From: JAJYIW01 sp036787065
GTDB taxonomy: Bacteria; Chloroflexota; Anaerolineae; Anaerolineales; Anaerolineaceae
Reading direction: 5' to 3'
Assembly: GCA_036787065.1 (NCBI GenBank)
Contig: DAIQPZ010000008.1
Location: 1-35,025, forward strand
Length of the DNA: 35,025 bases
In this document: piece after piece, positions 17,662 to 24,969 of the stretch
Numbering within the stretch: position 1 is the first letter of the stretch
Layout: every line of letters begins with the position of its first letter
The notes under the pieces: generated by a model
Told to the model about the DNA's origin: nothing
Databases searched by the model: none
Seen by the model: only the letters and a program-made list of their open reading frames with translations
Program-made: the position numbers and the translations under genes

Positions 17662-18381
17662 TTATCCCATTTTGCGCCGTGGCCAAAAAGCCAACAGGTT
17701 GACCAGCAGCAAACACCCGCTGAACAGCATGGCAGCCAAAATATCCCAGCGCCAGCCGTGCCAGACGGGCACCGGGTCCGAACGTAAGCTGACCAGGACC
17801 AGCGTCATCAGGCAAATAGCCAGATAAGCCAGGCTGGCGGCCTGCCCCGCGACCTTGAGCTGCGGACTGAGCCATTCGATCAGCAGAAAAATAGCGACCG
17901 AAACCAACGCGCCTGAGACTTGCAGCGGAATCCGCGCCGACCATGTGCCCCATTCATCTGGCGCCGGCAGAGCCCACCAGGCATCTGAAGCGACCTGGCC
18001 ATAAGCTACGCCAGACAGCCAGCTCCCAAGCCAGGCCCCCACCAGTAATGGGGGAAGCAGGGGAAGCAGTTTATCCGCCAGATCACCCAAAGACGTCCGG
18101 CTAAAATATGAGATCAGGCCCAGGCTCACCCAAAAACCTAGCAGGCCGCCCGGCCAAGACAACCCGCCCAACCATACCTGGGGTATATCCAGCCAGTGAT
18201 CCACAAAATAGGCGGGATGGGACCACACAAAAGCCGCGCGCGCGCCGATCAATGCGCCAAACAGCACCAGCAAGCCAGCGTTTAGCCACAAACCTGCGCG
18301 CTCCTGCGGCGCACGCCAGGCAACCCACGCCATCCCCAGGGCGGCTCCCAAACCTACACACAACGAAAATGAACTGATCAC
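17662..18381 (-). CDS. Lgt-like membrane protein lacking catalytic residues
   Basis: Predicted 239-residue polytopic membrane protein. The overall pattern follows prolipoprotein diacylglyceryl transferase: GALIGARAAFVWSHPAYF, then GGLSWPGGLLGFW, then VGAWLGSWLSGVAYG. The residues that matter are changed. The His of the GGMSFHGG motif is Pro77. The Arg and Asn of GRLGNFINGE are Trp117 and Ser120, and its Glu is Val. The RHPSQLYE segment reads ARIPLQVSG, and no C-terminal Arg motif is seen. It therefore cannot be a canonical Lgt; a paralogue with another role, or a decaying copy, is more likely. The start is GTG at 18381, without a Shine-Dalgarno sequence but with TAAAAT 7 bases upstream. The 140 bases on its 3' side hold no gene. 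Confidence 0.75.
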   Translation of the reverse strand: MISSFSLCVGLGAALGMAWVAWRAPQERAGLWLNAGLLVLFGALIGARAAFVWSHPAYFVDHWLDIPQVWLGGLSWPGGLLGFWVSLGLISYFSRTSLGDLADKLLPLLPPLLVGAWLGSWLSGVAYGQVASDAWWALPAPDEWGTWSARIPLQVSGALVSVAIFLLIEWLSPQLKVAGQAASLAYLAICLMTLVLVSLRSDPVPVWHGWRWDILAAMLFSGCLLLVNLLAFWPRRKMG

Positions 18382-18388
18382 CAGACCT

Positions 18389-18394
18389 ATTTTA
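18389..18394 (-). promoter_or_regulatory. -10 hexamer TAAAAT, 7 nt before GTG start
   Basis: Minus-strand TAAAAT ends 7 bases before the GTG of the Lgt-like gene. A TTGATT lies 15 bases further upstream, a short spacer. There is no functional-looking Shine-Dalgarno site between hexamer and start, again suggesting a leaderless transcript. Its upstream side abuts palindromic element copy B. Confidence 0.35.
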
Positions 18395-18418
18395 CCTGAT
18401 TTTAGGTTAAATCAATTT

Positions 18419-18507
18419 AAAGTTGCCGAATCTGAGATGTTTGCGGGTGCGATGCACCCGCAAACATCTCAGATTCGGGTCTTTTTCACACGAACCTGAG
18501 CTGTTAC
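18419..18507. repeat. palindromic dispersed element, copy B (left flank eroded)
   Basis: The core at 18426-18478 has two perfect 25-bp arms (18426-18450, beginning CCGAATCTGAGATGTTTGCG, and 18454-18478) with a GAT loop. The 29-base right flank ends CCTGAGCTGTTAC and matches copy C at 21 of 29 positions without gaps. The left flank keeps only AAAGTTG of the conserved left module. It lies between the divergent Lgt-like and NfeD genes. The right side continues as GTCTTTTTC, terminator-like in the plus direction. Confidence 0.8.
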
Positions 18508-18585
18508 AAAAAGGGGTGCGGTCAACCTCGGGATGTAACCCTTGAAAAATGCTATAGAATCTCAGTACGGTTTACGTAAAACATG

Positions 18586-18591
18586 TATAAT
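18586..18591 (+). promoter_or_regulatory. -10 hexamer TATAAT upstream of nfeD-like gene
   Basis: A perfect TATAAT lies 63 bases before the chosen ATG at 18655; no good -35 is visible at 16-18 bases. It sits inside the longest possible reading frame (ATG 18583), which argues for the downstream start. The expected leader of about 57 bases contains GGAG before the ATG. Confidence 0.4.
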
Positions 18592-18654
18592 CTAATCAGG
18601 CTGTTGAAAGACGACGAAGGTCTGGACGATAGTCTATGGACTGGAGATATGCTT

Positions 18655-19254
18655 ATGAACATCCTGATCGATCCTAATATCACATATGTCATTCTTGTAG
18701 GGGGGCTCTTGATGGCCATTCTGGCCCTGTTCGCGCCAGGAACCGGTGTCATTGAGATCGGAGCTTTATTCGCCCTGGTGATTGCCGGTTACGGAATCTA
18801 CCATATGCCGATTAACTATTGGGCACTGGCAGTTCTGTTAATCGGCGTGTTTCCTTTCCTACTGGCACTGCGCAAATCACGCCACTGGTATTTTCTGGTT
18901 GTATCCCTGGCGGCCCTGATCATCGGCTCGGCCTACCTGTTCGATTCGGGGGTGTGGTGGCGGCCGGCCGTCCATCCCTTGCTGGCAGCAGTAGTCTCCA
19001 TTTTAGCTGGCTTGTTGATATGGCTTGTGGCCAGCAAAGGCCTGGAAGCCATGCAACGCCGCCCAACCTTTGAGACTCGCATGCAGAATTTGATTGGGGC
19101 CATCGGCGAAGCCAAAACCACCGTCTACGCTGAAGGCTCCGTTTATGTAGGCGGCGAGATGTGGAGCGCGTACAGCGGTCAGGAAATCCCGGCTAAAACG
19201 CGAGTACGCGTGGTACGGCGCGATGGCTTCGTCCTCGAAGTCGAGAAAGCTTAA
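18655..19254 (+). CDS. NfeD-family membrane protein
   Basis: Predicted 199-residue membrane protein with an N-terminal block of hydrophobic helices (YVILVGGLLMAILALFAPGTGVIEIGALFALV and two or more further segments). A C-terminal OB-fold domain of the NfeD type follows, from about LIGAIGEAKTTV to GSVYVGGEMWSAYSGQEIPAKTRVRVVRRDGFVLEVE. NfeD proteins partner with SPFH/stomatin proteins and are thought to influence membrane microdomains or SPFH oligomers. The next gene is a slipin, which supports this assignment. There is no ClpP-like protease domain, so it is the short form. I start at ATG 18655, with GGAG 8 bases upstream; the frame is open a further 24 codons, but those overlap the -10 site. 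Confidence 0.9.
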   Translation: MNILIDPNITYVILVGGLLMAILALFAPGTGVIEIGALFALVIAGYGIYHMPINYWALAVLLIGVFPFLLALRKSRHWYFLVVSLAALIIGSAYLFDSGVWWRPAVHPLLAAVVSILAGLLIWLVASKGLEAMQRRPTFETRMQNLIGAIGEAKTTVYAEGSVYVGGEMWSAYSGQEIPAKTRVRVVRRDGFVLEVEKA

Positions 19255-19332
19255 TCAATTAATCCGACAAATCCATTGGTCATCATTAGGATTGTCTAAT
19301 TTCTAACCCATTTTGAAAAGGAGTTAATCCCT

Positions 19333-20229
19333 ATGGACAATTTAGTTGTAGCATTGTGCCTGGTAGGAATCGTGATCATTGCTTTGATCATCTTCCTGGT
19401 CAATGCGGTCAAGATAGTTCCCGAATACAAACGACTGGTCGTATTTCGCCTCGGTCGCTATATTGGGAATAAGGGTCCTGGCCTGGTTCTGCTGATCCCC
19501 TTTGTCGACCGGCCGGTAAGCGTAGACCTGCGCGAACAATGGCGCGAGATCCCACACCAGACTTCGATCACCAAAGATAATGCGCCTATCTCGATCGACT
19601 TCCTGTGGTACTACAAGATCCTTTCCCCAGAAGACAGCGTTCTGCAGGTAGGGAACTTCGAAACCGCCGCGCAAGGTATGGCGACCACCACTCTGCGTTC
19701 GGTGATCGGCGGCATTTTATTGGATGACGTCTTATCGGAACGCGAGCACATCAACGATATGCTGCGCACCCGCCTGGATGAAGTCACCGAACGCTGGGGG
19801 GTTAAGGTGACCAACGTTGAAATTCGCGAGATCATCCCGCCCCGAGAAGTTCAGGAAGCTATGAACCGCCAACTGACGGCTGAACGCACACGCCGCGCGG
19901 TGGTGACCGAATCGGAAGGCGCGCAAGCCGCGGCCATTAACGTGGCGACCGGCGATCGACAGGCAGCCATCCTGCGGGCGGAAGGCGAAAAACAATCCAA
20001 TATCTTACGCGCCGAAGGCGATAAGCAGTCCCAACTGCTGCGCGCCGAAGGCTTTTCCAGCGCTTTGGATCGCATCAATACATCCGCCGTGACGTTCGAC
20101 CCACGCACCATAACCCTGCAATACTTCGAAACACTCAAAACACTGGGCGCCAGCCCATCGACCAAGTACATTTTCCCCATGGAATTCACTGGTCTATTGG
20201 GTGACTTTCTGCAGAGACGCGGAGGCTAG
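19333..20229 (+). CDS. slipin / stomatin-like SPFH protein
   Basis: Predicted 298-residue membrane-anchored SPFH scaffold. A single N-terminal hydrophobic segment (VVALCLVGIVIIALIIFLV) is followed by the band-7 domain: VPEYKRLVVFRLGRYIGNKGPG, DLREQWREIPHQTSITKDN, TTLRSVIGGILLDDVLSEREHIN, WGVKVTNVEIREIIPP. A coiled-coil region contains a near-perfect 11-residue repeat (ILRAEGEKQSN, ILRAEGDKQSQ, LLRAEG) near residues 214-238, a common stalk feature in stomatins. The C-terminus is hydrophobic-aromatic (FPMEFTGLLGDFL). AAGGAG lies 10 bases before the ATG. It is the partner of the NfeD gene 78 bases upstream. Its TAG overlaps the GTG of the acetyltransferase gene by one base. Confidence 0.95.
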   Translation: MDNLVVALCLVGIVIIALIIFLVNAVKIVPEYKRLVVFRLGRYIGNKGPGLVLLIPFVDRPVSVDLREQWREIPHQTSITKDNAPISIDFLWYYKILSPEDSVLQVGNFETAAQGMATTTLRSVIGGILLDDVLSEREHINDMLRTRLDEVTERWGVKVTNVEIREIIPPREVQEAMNRQLTAERTRRAVVTESEGAQAAAINVATGDRQAAILRAEGEKQSNILRAEGDKQSQLLRAEGFSSALDRINTSAVTFDPRTITLQYFETLKTLGASPSTKYIFPMEFTGLLGDFLQRRGG

Positions 20230-20678
20230 TGTCTGAGCCGTTATCCTTCCAGGTCATGCCAGCCAACTGGCATGACCTGAATTCATTACGCCAGATTGAA
20301 AAAGCTTGTTTTCCACAAGATGCCTGGCCGCTGTGGGACCTGATGGCTGTGCTCACCTTGCCAGGCGTGGTTCGTTTAAAAGCAGTCATGGGGGGTGAAA
20401 TGGTCGGATTCGTGGCAGGCGATATTCGCTCGTCTGAACGGGTAGGCTGGATAACCACATTAGGTACTCTGCCGAACTTCCGCAGGCATGGCATCGCCAC
20501 CGCTCTCCTGCACGCCTGTGAATCAGAAATGGATCAACCCTGTGTCAAATTGAGCGTCCGGCGCTCGAATCAGGACGCGATTGACCTTTATACACGCGAA
20601 GGTTACAAGCAAACCAGCATCTGGCCTGGATATTACCCGGGGAAAGAAGATGGGCTGATTCTTGAAAAATGCTGGTGA
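20229..20678 (+). CDS. GNAT-family N-acetyltransferase (RimI-like)
   Basis: Predicted 149-residue acetyl-CoA-dependent acyltransferase. The fold starts at FQVMPANWHDLNSLRQIEKACFPQDAWP, similar to RimI-type enzymes. The acetyl-CoA pyrophosphate loop is RRHGIATALL after the strand WITTLGTLPNF. The C-terminal LSVRRSNQDAIDLYTREGYK and YYPGKEDGLILEK follow the RimI pattern. Substrate unknown; ribosomal-protein S18 acetylation is possible but unproven. The start is GTG, sharing one base with the slipin TAG; GGAGG is present but only 3 bases away. The ATG at 20253-20255 would cut off the first strand. Translation is therefore probably coupled to the slipin gene. Confidence 0.87.
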   Translation: MSEPLSFQVMPANWHDLNSLRQIEKACFPQDAWPLWDLMAVLTLPGVVRLKAVMGGEMVGFVAGDIRSSERVGWITTLGTLPNFRRHGIATALLHACESEMDQPCVKLSVRRSNQDAIDLYTREGYKQTSIWPGYYPGKEDGLILEKCW

Positions 20679-20701
20679 TTGTACACATCTATGGTTTACC
20701 G

Positions 20702-20764
20702 CCACCTGTGCCGGAAATCGAGTTACGGAAACCACTACCTGTGGCGGTCAAAACCACTTGTGGG
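20702..20764. promoter_or_regulatory. three CCAC-NN-GTGG-like half-palindromes upstream of a promoter
   Basis: Three related 10-11 base motifs lie upstream of the promoter at 20787: CCACCTGTGCC (20702-20712), CTACCTGTGGC (20735-20745) and CCACTTGTGGG (20754-20764). The third is a perfect CCAC-TT-GTGG dyad; the others carry one mismatch each. The outer pair also belongs to a larger inverted repeat, GGTTTACCGCCAC against GTGGCGGTCAAAACC. They could be operator sites or an RNA structure at the 3' end of the preceding transcript. Confidence 0.35.
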
Positions 20765-20786
20765 TAATCACCAGTGAAAAATGGCG

Positions 20787-20815
20787 TTGACTTTCTCAGA
20801 GACTCGTAATATACT
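20787..20815 (+). promoter_or_regulatory. sigma-70-type promoter for the SWIM-domain gene
   Basis: TTGACT (20787-20792), an exact 17-base spacer, then TATACT (20810-20815). This is the best full promoter in the window. The expected start near 20822 gives a leader of about 125 bases before the SWIM gene. Confidence 0.7.
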
Positions 20816-20840
20816 GAGTGCACGGAGAAAGCATACCCTT

Positions 20841-20885
20841 ATGCGAGTAAACCTTAATACATGGAATTTAGCCATTTTCTCTTAG
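20841..20885 (+). CDS. possible 14-residue leader peptide
   Basis: A short ORF in the leader of the SWIM gene encodes MRVNLNTWNLAIFS, with three Asn codons in 14. GGAGAAAG lies upstream, but about 10-13 bases away. The last base of its TAG is the first base of a strong stem-loop at 20885-20908, an arrangement seen in translation-sensing attenuators. Chance occurrence cannot be excluded. Confidence 0.25.
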   Translation: MRVNLNTWNLAIFS

Positions 20886-20916
20886 GCACGCGACTATTTT
20901 CGCGTGCCTTTAATTT
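20885..20916 (+). terminator. leader stem-loop, possible attenuator
   Basis: Perfect 9-bp stem GGCACGCGA / TCGCGTGCC (20885-20893 and 20900-20908) with a 6-base loop, followed by TTTAATTT. It lies between the promoter at 20787 and the SWIM gene at 20948, so it could stop transcription early (making a ~90-nt RNA) or regulate read-through. Confidence 0.5.
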
Positions 20917-20947
20917 CCCTACTTATCCTTGAAAGGAGAAATGTATT

Positions 20948-21196
20948 ATGGATTATGGAATGATCGGAAAAATTGAGAAGGCCAAGCGGTACGCCCAAGA
21001 GCGTAATCGCGTCCATTTTGAGGCCTTAACCGTGACTTTTAATGGCGATAATAGTCCCCATACCGTTCAGTACAAAGATGGCAATTGGCAGTGCAACTGC
21101 GATTTCTTTCAATCGCGAGGTCGCTGCTGCCACACCATGGCGCTCGAGATGATCCTGGAAGGGATGATAATTACAGAACCCGTAGAAGTAAAATAA
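20948..21196 (+). CDS. small SWIM-type zinc-finger protein
   Basis: Predicted 82-residue basic protein with a SWIM zinc-binding motif: Cys49, Cys51, Cys60 and His62 in WQCNCDFFQSRGRCCHTMALEMI (C-x-C-x8-C-x-H, with Cys61 as the middle residue). The N-terminus (IGKIEKAKRYAQERNRVHFE) is a charged helix, and the segment to the motif fits the beta-strands of SWIM domains. SWIM motifs bind DNA or proteins in SWI2/SNF2 helicases and transposases; here the domain stands alone. AGGAG lies 9 bases before the ATG. It has its own promoter, leader hairpin and a strong terminator, so it is an independently transcribed, perhaps abundant, small protein. Function unknown. Confidence 0.8.
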   Translation: MDYGMIGKIEKAKRYAQERNRVHFEALTVTFNGDNSPHTVQYKDGNWQCNCDFFQSRGRCCHTMALEMILEGMIITEPVEVK

Positions 21197-21216
21197 GTTT
21201 TTAAAGGTCAGAATGA

Positions 21217-21256
21217 AAATCAAAGGCTCCTGGAAACAGGGGCCTTTGATTTATAT
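21217..21256. terminator. bidirectional terminator between SWIM gene and priA
   Basis: A 16-bp stem (21217-21232 with 21237-21252, one G-T pair) capped by a GAAA tetraloop. A-rich sequence before and T-rich after serve both strands. The convergent genes end at 21196 and 21304. Confidence 0.85.
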
Positions 21257-21303
21257 TCAAACATTGGGCTGAACCCAATTCCATATTGCCAGGACGACCC
21301 CGA

Positions 21304-23844
21304 TTAAAGCAGGCTGGGGGGATCGACTTCCACACGCCAGCCCTCCGGCATGCTGCGGCGCAGCAAAGAAACTGGGTCGGGACCACGGATAACAATTTGC
21401 CAGCGATAATACCCCTCCTGGCGGGAGAAAAAGCACGGCGCGGGGCCAATCAACTCCGTCAATTTCCGGTCTTCCTTCTGCAGCACCTCGTGGAGCTGAG
21501 CCGCCAGACGCAGAGCGGCTTCCCTGGCCTGGGCTTCCTGCGCGTGGCGGTATTCCAGGCGCACCAGGCGGAAAAACGGAGGGTAACCCAATTCGCGCCG
21601 GTAAGCCAGCTCGCGCGCGTAAAAGGAGGCGTAATCGTGTCCCGCGGCGGCCTGGATCGGATAAGCCTCCGGCTGGAAAGTTTGTAGGATCACTTTTCCA
21701 CCTAAAAAGCTGCGCCCGGCCCGGCCCGCTACCTGGGTGAGGACCTGAAACACGCGCTCACTGGCACGATAATCGGGCAGGTTTAACCCAACCTCAGCCA
21801 GTACTACCCCCACCAAGGTTACCAATGGCAGATCCAGGCCCTTCGCCAGCATTTGAGTACCCACCAAAATATCGGCGTGATGAGCGGCGAAGTGGCTCAG
21901 GATAATCTCGTGTGCGCCTTTCTGGCGGGTGGTCTCGGCGTCCCAACGCAGCGTGTGCGCCTGTGGAAAAAGCGCCTGGACCTCACTCTCCACCTTTTCA
22001 GTGCCGGTGCCAAACTGGCGGATGGTTGGGCTGCCGCAGGCAGGACACCTGGCGGGCATCTGGCGCTGGTACCCGCAGGCATGACAGGTTAGCCCTCCCT
22101 GCGCTTCATGGTAAGTCAAGGGGCGGTCGCAGCGGGGACAGTCCAGGATATGACCGCATGCCCGGCAGAACACGTAGGTGGCGGTGCCGCGCCGGTTCAG
22201 AAAGAGGATGGCTTGCTGGTTAGAATCGAGCACGCGTTTAAGCTCGCTTTGCAAAGCCAGGCTAAAAATGGAGCGGTTGCCCGAGGTAAGCTCCCGGCGC
22301 ATGTCCACCACGGTAACGGCTGGGAGGGCCAGGGTAGCAGCCTGGCCCTGGGCTTCCAAAGCGGGCAGGGATACGCCCAGTTGGCTGGCTTGTTTTTCGA
22401 TCACCTCGCGGTGGGCCAGCAAGCGTTCAGGCAGTCGTAAGCGGCGCCAGCGGCCCAGCTCAGCCTGGTAGGTTTGGGTAATATCTGGCGTGGCTGACCC
22501 AAGTAAAATCACCGCTCCTGCCAGGCGCGCATACGCCACTGCCGTATTGACAGCGTGATAATAAGGCAGGTATTCATTCTGGTAATAGGATTCATCGTGG
22601 CATTCATCCACCACGATCAACCCCAGATCAGGCAGGGGCGCAAAAAGAGCGCTGCGCGGGCCGACTATCACCGGCAGAAGACCGCTGCGAGCCCGCCGCC
22701 AGGTATCGTAGCGCTCGCCGGGCGACAGTCGCGAATGGATCACGCCCACCTGACCGGGGAAACGGCCCATAAAACGGCGCAGTGTCTGGGGGGTGAGCGC
22801 AATTTCTGGGACCAACACGATCGCCTGGCGCCCCATACGCAGTGTTTCAGCAACAGCCTGCAGGTACAATTCGGTCTTACCCGAACCGGTCACACCATGA
22901 AGCAAGAGAGGGATGCGTGACTTGGAAGAGTCACCCACAGGATGGATAACCGCTCGGATTTCATCCCAAACCTGCTGCTGCTGTGGGGTCAGTGGTGGCG
23001 CAGCATATGGCTGGTATTCCAGCTTTCGCAGCGGGTCGCGCCAAATTTCGGTCTCGCCCAAGATCACCAGGCCCATCTCTGCCAGCCGGGTAAGATCCTC
23101 CGGCCTGCCACCGCTGTTGGCCATCACCCAGGGGATTTCAACCGGTACGGGTTCACGCATCAAGAAGCGCAAGATCGCCTGGCGCCTGCTTGACACATCT
23201 GAACCGGGCCGGCCCACTCCAGTCATCTGGGCTTCAATCTGTTCGGGCGGGAGAGCCAACTGGACAGTTCGGATGACCTTCGGACGCACCGCTGGCGGAA
23301 GTAAGCTGTTAGACGTTTGCACCAGTCCACGCCGGGCGAGGCGAGTCACGCTGGGCCGCCATGCCTGATGGGGCAGAGCCGCATCCATCTGTCCCGCGCG
23401 CAGGTCGCCGCGCTTGTGCAGCAAGTTCAGTACCTTAATCGCCAGGGCATTACCACCCGGCTGTTCTGCTTCTACCCACTGCACCGCATCTGGCCGGGCC
23501 AGATGGACTAACATTTCTGAATGCTGGCTCAACCCTGGGGGCAGCATCACTTCCAGACAGGCCGCCAGGGGTGCAAGTGACTGCTCCGAAAGCCAGCGGG
23601 CCAGCTCGATTTGAGCGGGGGTCACCACTGGCAGTGGATCAAGCAGCTCTTGCACCGGCCGGGTATCCGTCACCTGGGGCTGTCCAACGCAGCGCAGCAC
23701 CACCCCTTGGACAATCTGGCCACCAAAAGGGACTACTACCAGGCAGCCAGGCAGCAGGCTGCCTGCCAGTGCCTCCGGCACGTGGTAGTCAAAGACGCCA
23801 GCTACCTGAGGGATATTCACGACAACCTGGACGAATGTGGGCAT
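21304..23844 (-). CDS. priA: primosomal protein N' (replication restart helicase PriA)
   Basis: Superfamily 2 helicase that recognises stalled forks and reloads the replisome. Its 846 residues are slightly longer than E. coli PriA (732). The N-terminal 3'-DNA-binding domain begins VQVVVNIPQVAGVFDYHVPEAL. Helicase motifs: HGVTGSGKTELY (Walker A), VVDECHDESYYQ (DECH box), ILLGSATPDI, and VGTQMLAKGLDLPLVTLVGVV. The inserted zinc-binding region has paired cysteines (CRACGHILDCPRC, CHACGYQRQ, CPACG). The ATG at 23844 lies 14 bases after the lipoprotein stop on the same strand, with no clear Shine-Dalgarno sequence. With dnaA and polA this is the third replication gene in the window. Confidence 0.96.
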   Translation of the reverse strand: MPTFVQVVVNIPQVAGVFDYHVPEALAGSLLPGCLVVVPFGGQIVQGVVLRCVGQPQVTDTRPVQELLDPLPVVTPAQIELARWLSEQSLAPLAACLEVMLPPGLSQHSEMLVHLARPDAVQWVEAEQPGGNALAIKVLNLLHKRGDLRAGQMDAALPHQAWRPSVTRLARRGLVQTSNSLLPPAVRPKVIRTVQLALPPEQIEAQMTGVGRPGSDVSSRRQAILRFLMREPVPVEIPWVMANSGGRPEDLTRLAEMGLVILGETEIWRDPLRKLEYQPYAAPPLTPQQQQVWDEIRAVIHPVGDSSKSRIPLLLHGVTGSGKTELYLQAVAETLRMGRQAIVLVPEIALTPQTLRRFMGRFPGQVGVIHSRLSPGERYDTWRRARSGLLPVIVGPRSALFAPLPDLGLIVVDECHDESYYQNEYLPYYHAVNTAVAYARLAGAVILLGSATPDITQTYQAELGRWRRLRLPERLLAHREVIEKQASQLGVSLPALEAQGQAATLALPAVTVVDMRRELTSGNRSIFSLALQSELKRVLDSNQQAILFLNRRGTATYVFCRACGHILDCPRCDRPLTYHEAQGGLTCHACGYQRQMPARCPACGSPTIRQFGTGTEKVESEVQALFPQAHTLRWDAETTRQKGAHEIILSHFAAHHADILVGTQMLAKGLDLPLVTLVGVVLAEVGLNLPDYRASERVFQVLTQVAGRAGRSFLGGKVILQTFQPEAYPIQAAAGHDYASFYARELAYRRELGYPPFFRLVRLEYRHAQEAQAREAALRLAAQLHEVLQKEDRKLTELIGPAPCFFSRQEGYYRWQIVIRGPDPVSLLRRSMPEGWRVEVDPPSLL

Positions 23845-23858
23845 GGTTTAATTAAATC

Positions 23859-24905
23859 TCAAGGTTTGGTAACGAAAACCAGTGTTTCACTGCTGAAATC
23901 AGATACCAGGCTGCTGGGCGGTACGGCATGCAGGAAATAATTTTCCAGGGATTGCGCTTCAAGGGTGGGCCCGGTCACCCTGCTGTAATCATCCAGGTGG
24001 ATAAAAGGTAGATAGCGCGCCGCCAGGAAGGCTACACTGGAGATGTCATTCTGCACCTGATGCCAGGAGGCCGGATCGACCCTAATCGACTGATCCGCGA
24101 GGACAATTAATGATTCGGGCAAGGTTGGCAGCATCTTCTGTAAGTCGGTCAGCATCATGTCAGGATATTTCTGGATGCGCTGGTCGTAAGGCAAGCCGGC
24201 ATCACGCCGGATGCCGAACGGGTCGAGGCTCTCCAGGTAGGTCATTTTACGCAAACGGATATATAGGCTGCCCCCGGCGGGGATAGCACTAATATCCACA
24301 TCCGCCCCGTCCGTTCCACCCAGGATCAGATGCATGGGCCGTGTCCCCAGGCCAAAATCGTGGATCACGTTGAGATAATATACGGTAACAGGCCGGTCGG
24401 CGATTGAGTAGGTTGCCCAATGAATACCGCGGTCCATCAACTGGAAGGCCACCATGGCAGAAAGATGTTTCGTCTGACCGTGACTGTCGCGGGTGTAATC
24501 GCTCATCTGGGCATAAGACCAGTCGACACGCCGTCCGTCAGCATCGACGTAATAAAACAACTTCGCCAAGGCTGAGGGCACAGGCGTATGGGTCAGTGTG
24601 GGGGTCAAACTGGGTAAAGGTGTCAGTGTAACCGTTGGGGTCGTGGTAAAGGTCAGGGTAGGGGTGGGCAAGAAGGTGTTGGTGACCGTTGGGGTAAAAG
24701 TGGGTGTAGCGGTGACAGTTGGGGTGATGGTGCTCGTCTCCGTTGCGCTGGGAACGATGGTCGCGGTCAGTATGATGGTAGGGGTCGGCGTCGGAGTGGG
24801 TTTGACCCCACAGGCACTTAAAAGTACCAAAGCAAGGGTCACAAAAACCAGACCGATCCGCTGCAACGGGAAGCAGCATCGTAGTGAAGGCCGCTGAAAA
24901 CTCAT
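23859..24905 (-). CDS. lipoprotein with Thr/Pro-rich linker and unknown domain
   Basis: Predicted 348-residue exported lipoprotein. Signal peptide IGLVFVTLALVLLSAC has a clear lipobox (LSAC) with the Cys near residue 32. A ~75-residue Thr/Pro-rich linker of TPTPT, TATPT and TPTVT units follows, a style common in Anaerolineae. The C-terminal ~240 residues form a globular domain that I do not recognise. It contains WSYAQMSDYTRDSHGQTKHLSAMVAFQLMDRG, HLILGGTDGADVDISAIPAGGSLYIRL and LYDQRIQKYPDMMLTDLQ-like acidic patches. The domain keeps few His/Asp motifs that would name an enzyme. It lies directly upstream of priA. The ATG has GATAAT 7 bases upstream, with an extended TG element. Confidence 0.72.
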   Translation of the reverse strand: MSFQRPSLRCCFPLQRIGLVFVTLALVLLSACGVKPTPTPTPTIILTATIVPSATETSTITPTVTATPTFTPTVTNTFLPTPTLTFTTTPTVTLTPLPSLTPTLTHTPVPSALAKLFYYVDADGRRVDWSYAQMSDYTRDSHGQTKHLSAMVAFQLMDRGIHWATYSIADRPVTVYYLNVIHDFGLGTRPMHLILGGTDGADVDISAIPAGGSLYIRLRKMTYLESLDPFGIRRDAGLPYDQRIQKYPDMMLTDLQKMLPTLPESLIVLADQSIRVDPASWHQVQNDISSVAFLAARYLPFIHLDDYSRVTGPTLEAQSLENYFLHAVPPSSLVSDFSSETLVFVTKP

Positions 24906-24912
24906 ACCCCCT

Positions 24913-24921
24913 ATTATCTCA
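24913..24921 (-). promoter_or_regulatory. extended -10 TGAGATAAT, 7 nt before start codon
   Basis: The minus strand reads TG-A-GATAAT and then AGGGGGT directly before the ATG of the lipoprotein. This is an extended -10 whose start point would fall at the ATG. The G-run abuts the ATG and is too close to act as a Shine-Dalgarno site. Confidence 0.4.
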
Positions 24922-24969
24922 GATAATTTATGGAATCGCCCTACCTGTTTTGGTAAACCTGGAAAGGAA

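Noticed and set aside
18583..18654. Upstream ATG for the NfeD-like gene
   Set aside because: The extension overlaps a perfect TATAAT and is hydrophilic, while ATG 18655 has GGAG at good spacing.
24560..24800. Possible tandem DNA repeat or CRISPR-like periodicity
   Set aside because: Irregular ACC/CCN-rich coding sequence for a Thr/Pro linker; no constant repeat-spacer pattern.
24598..24897. Plus-strand Val/Gly-rich repetitive ORF
   Set aside because: Antisense of the Thr/Pro-rich lipoprotein linker; the repetition comes from that linker.
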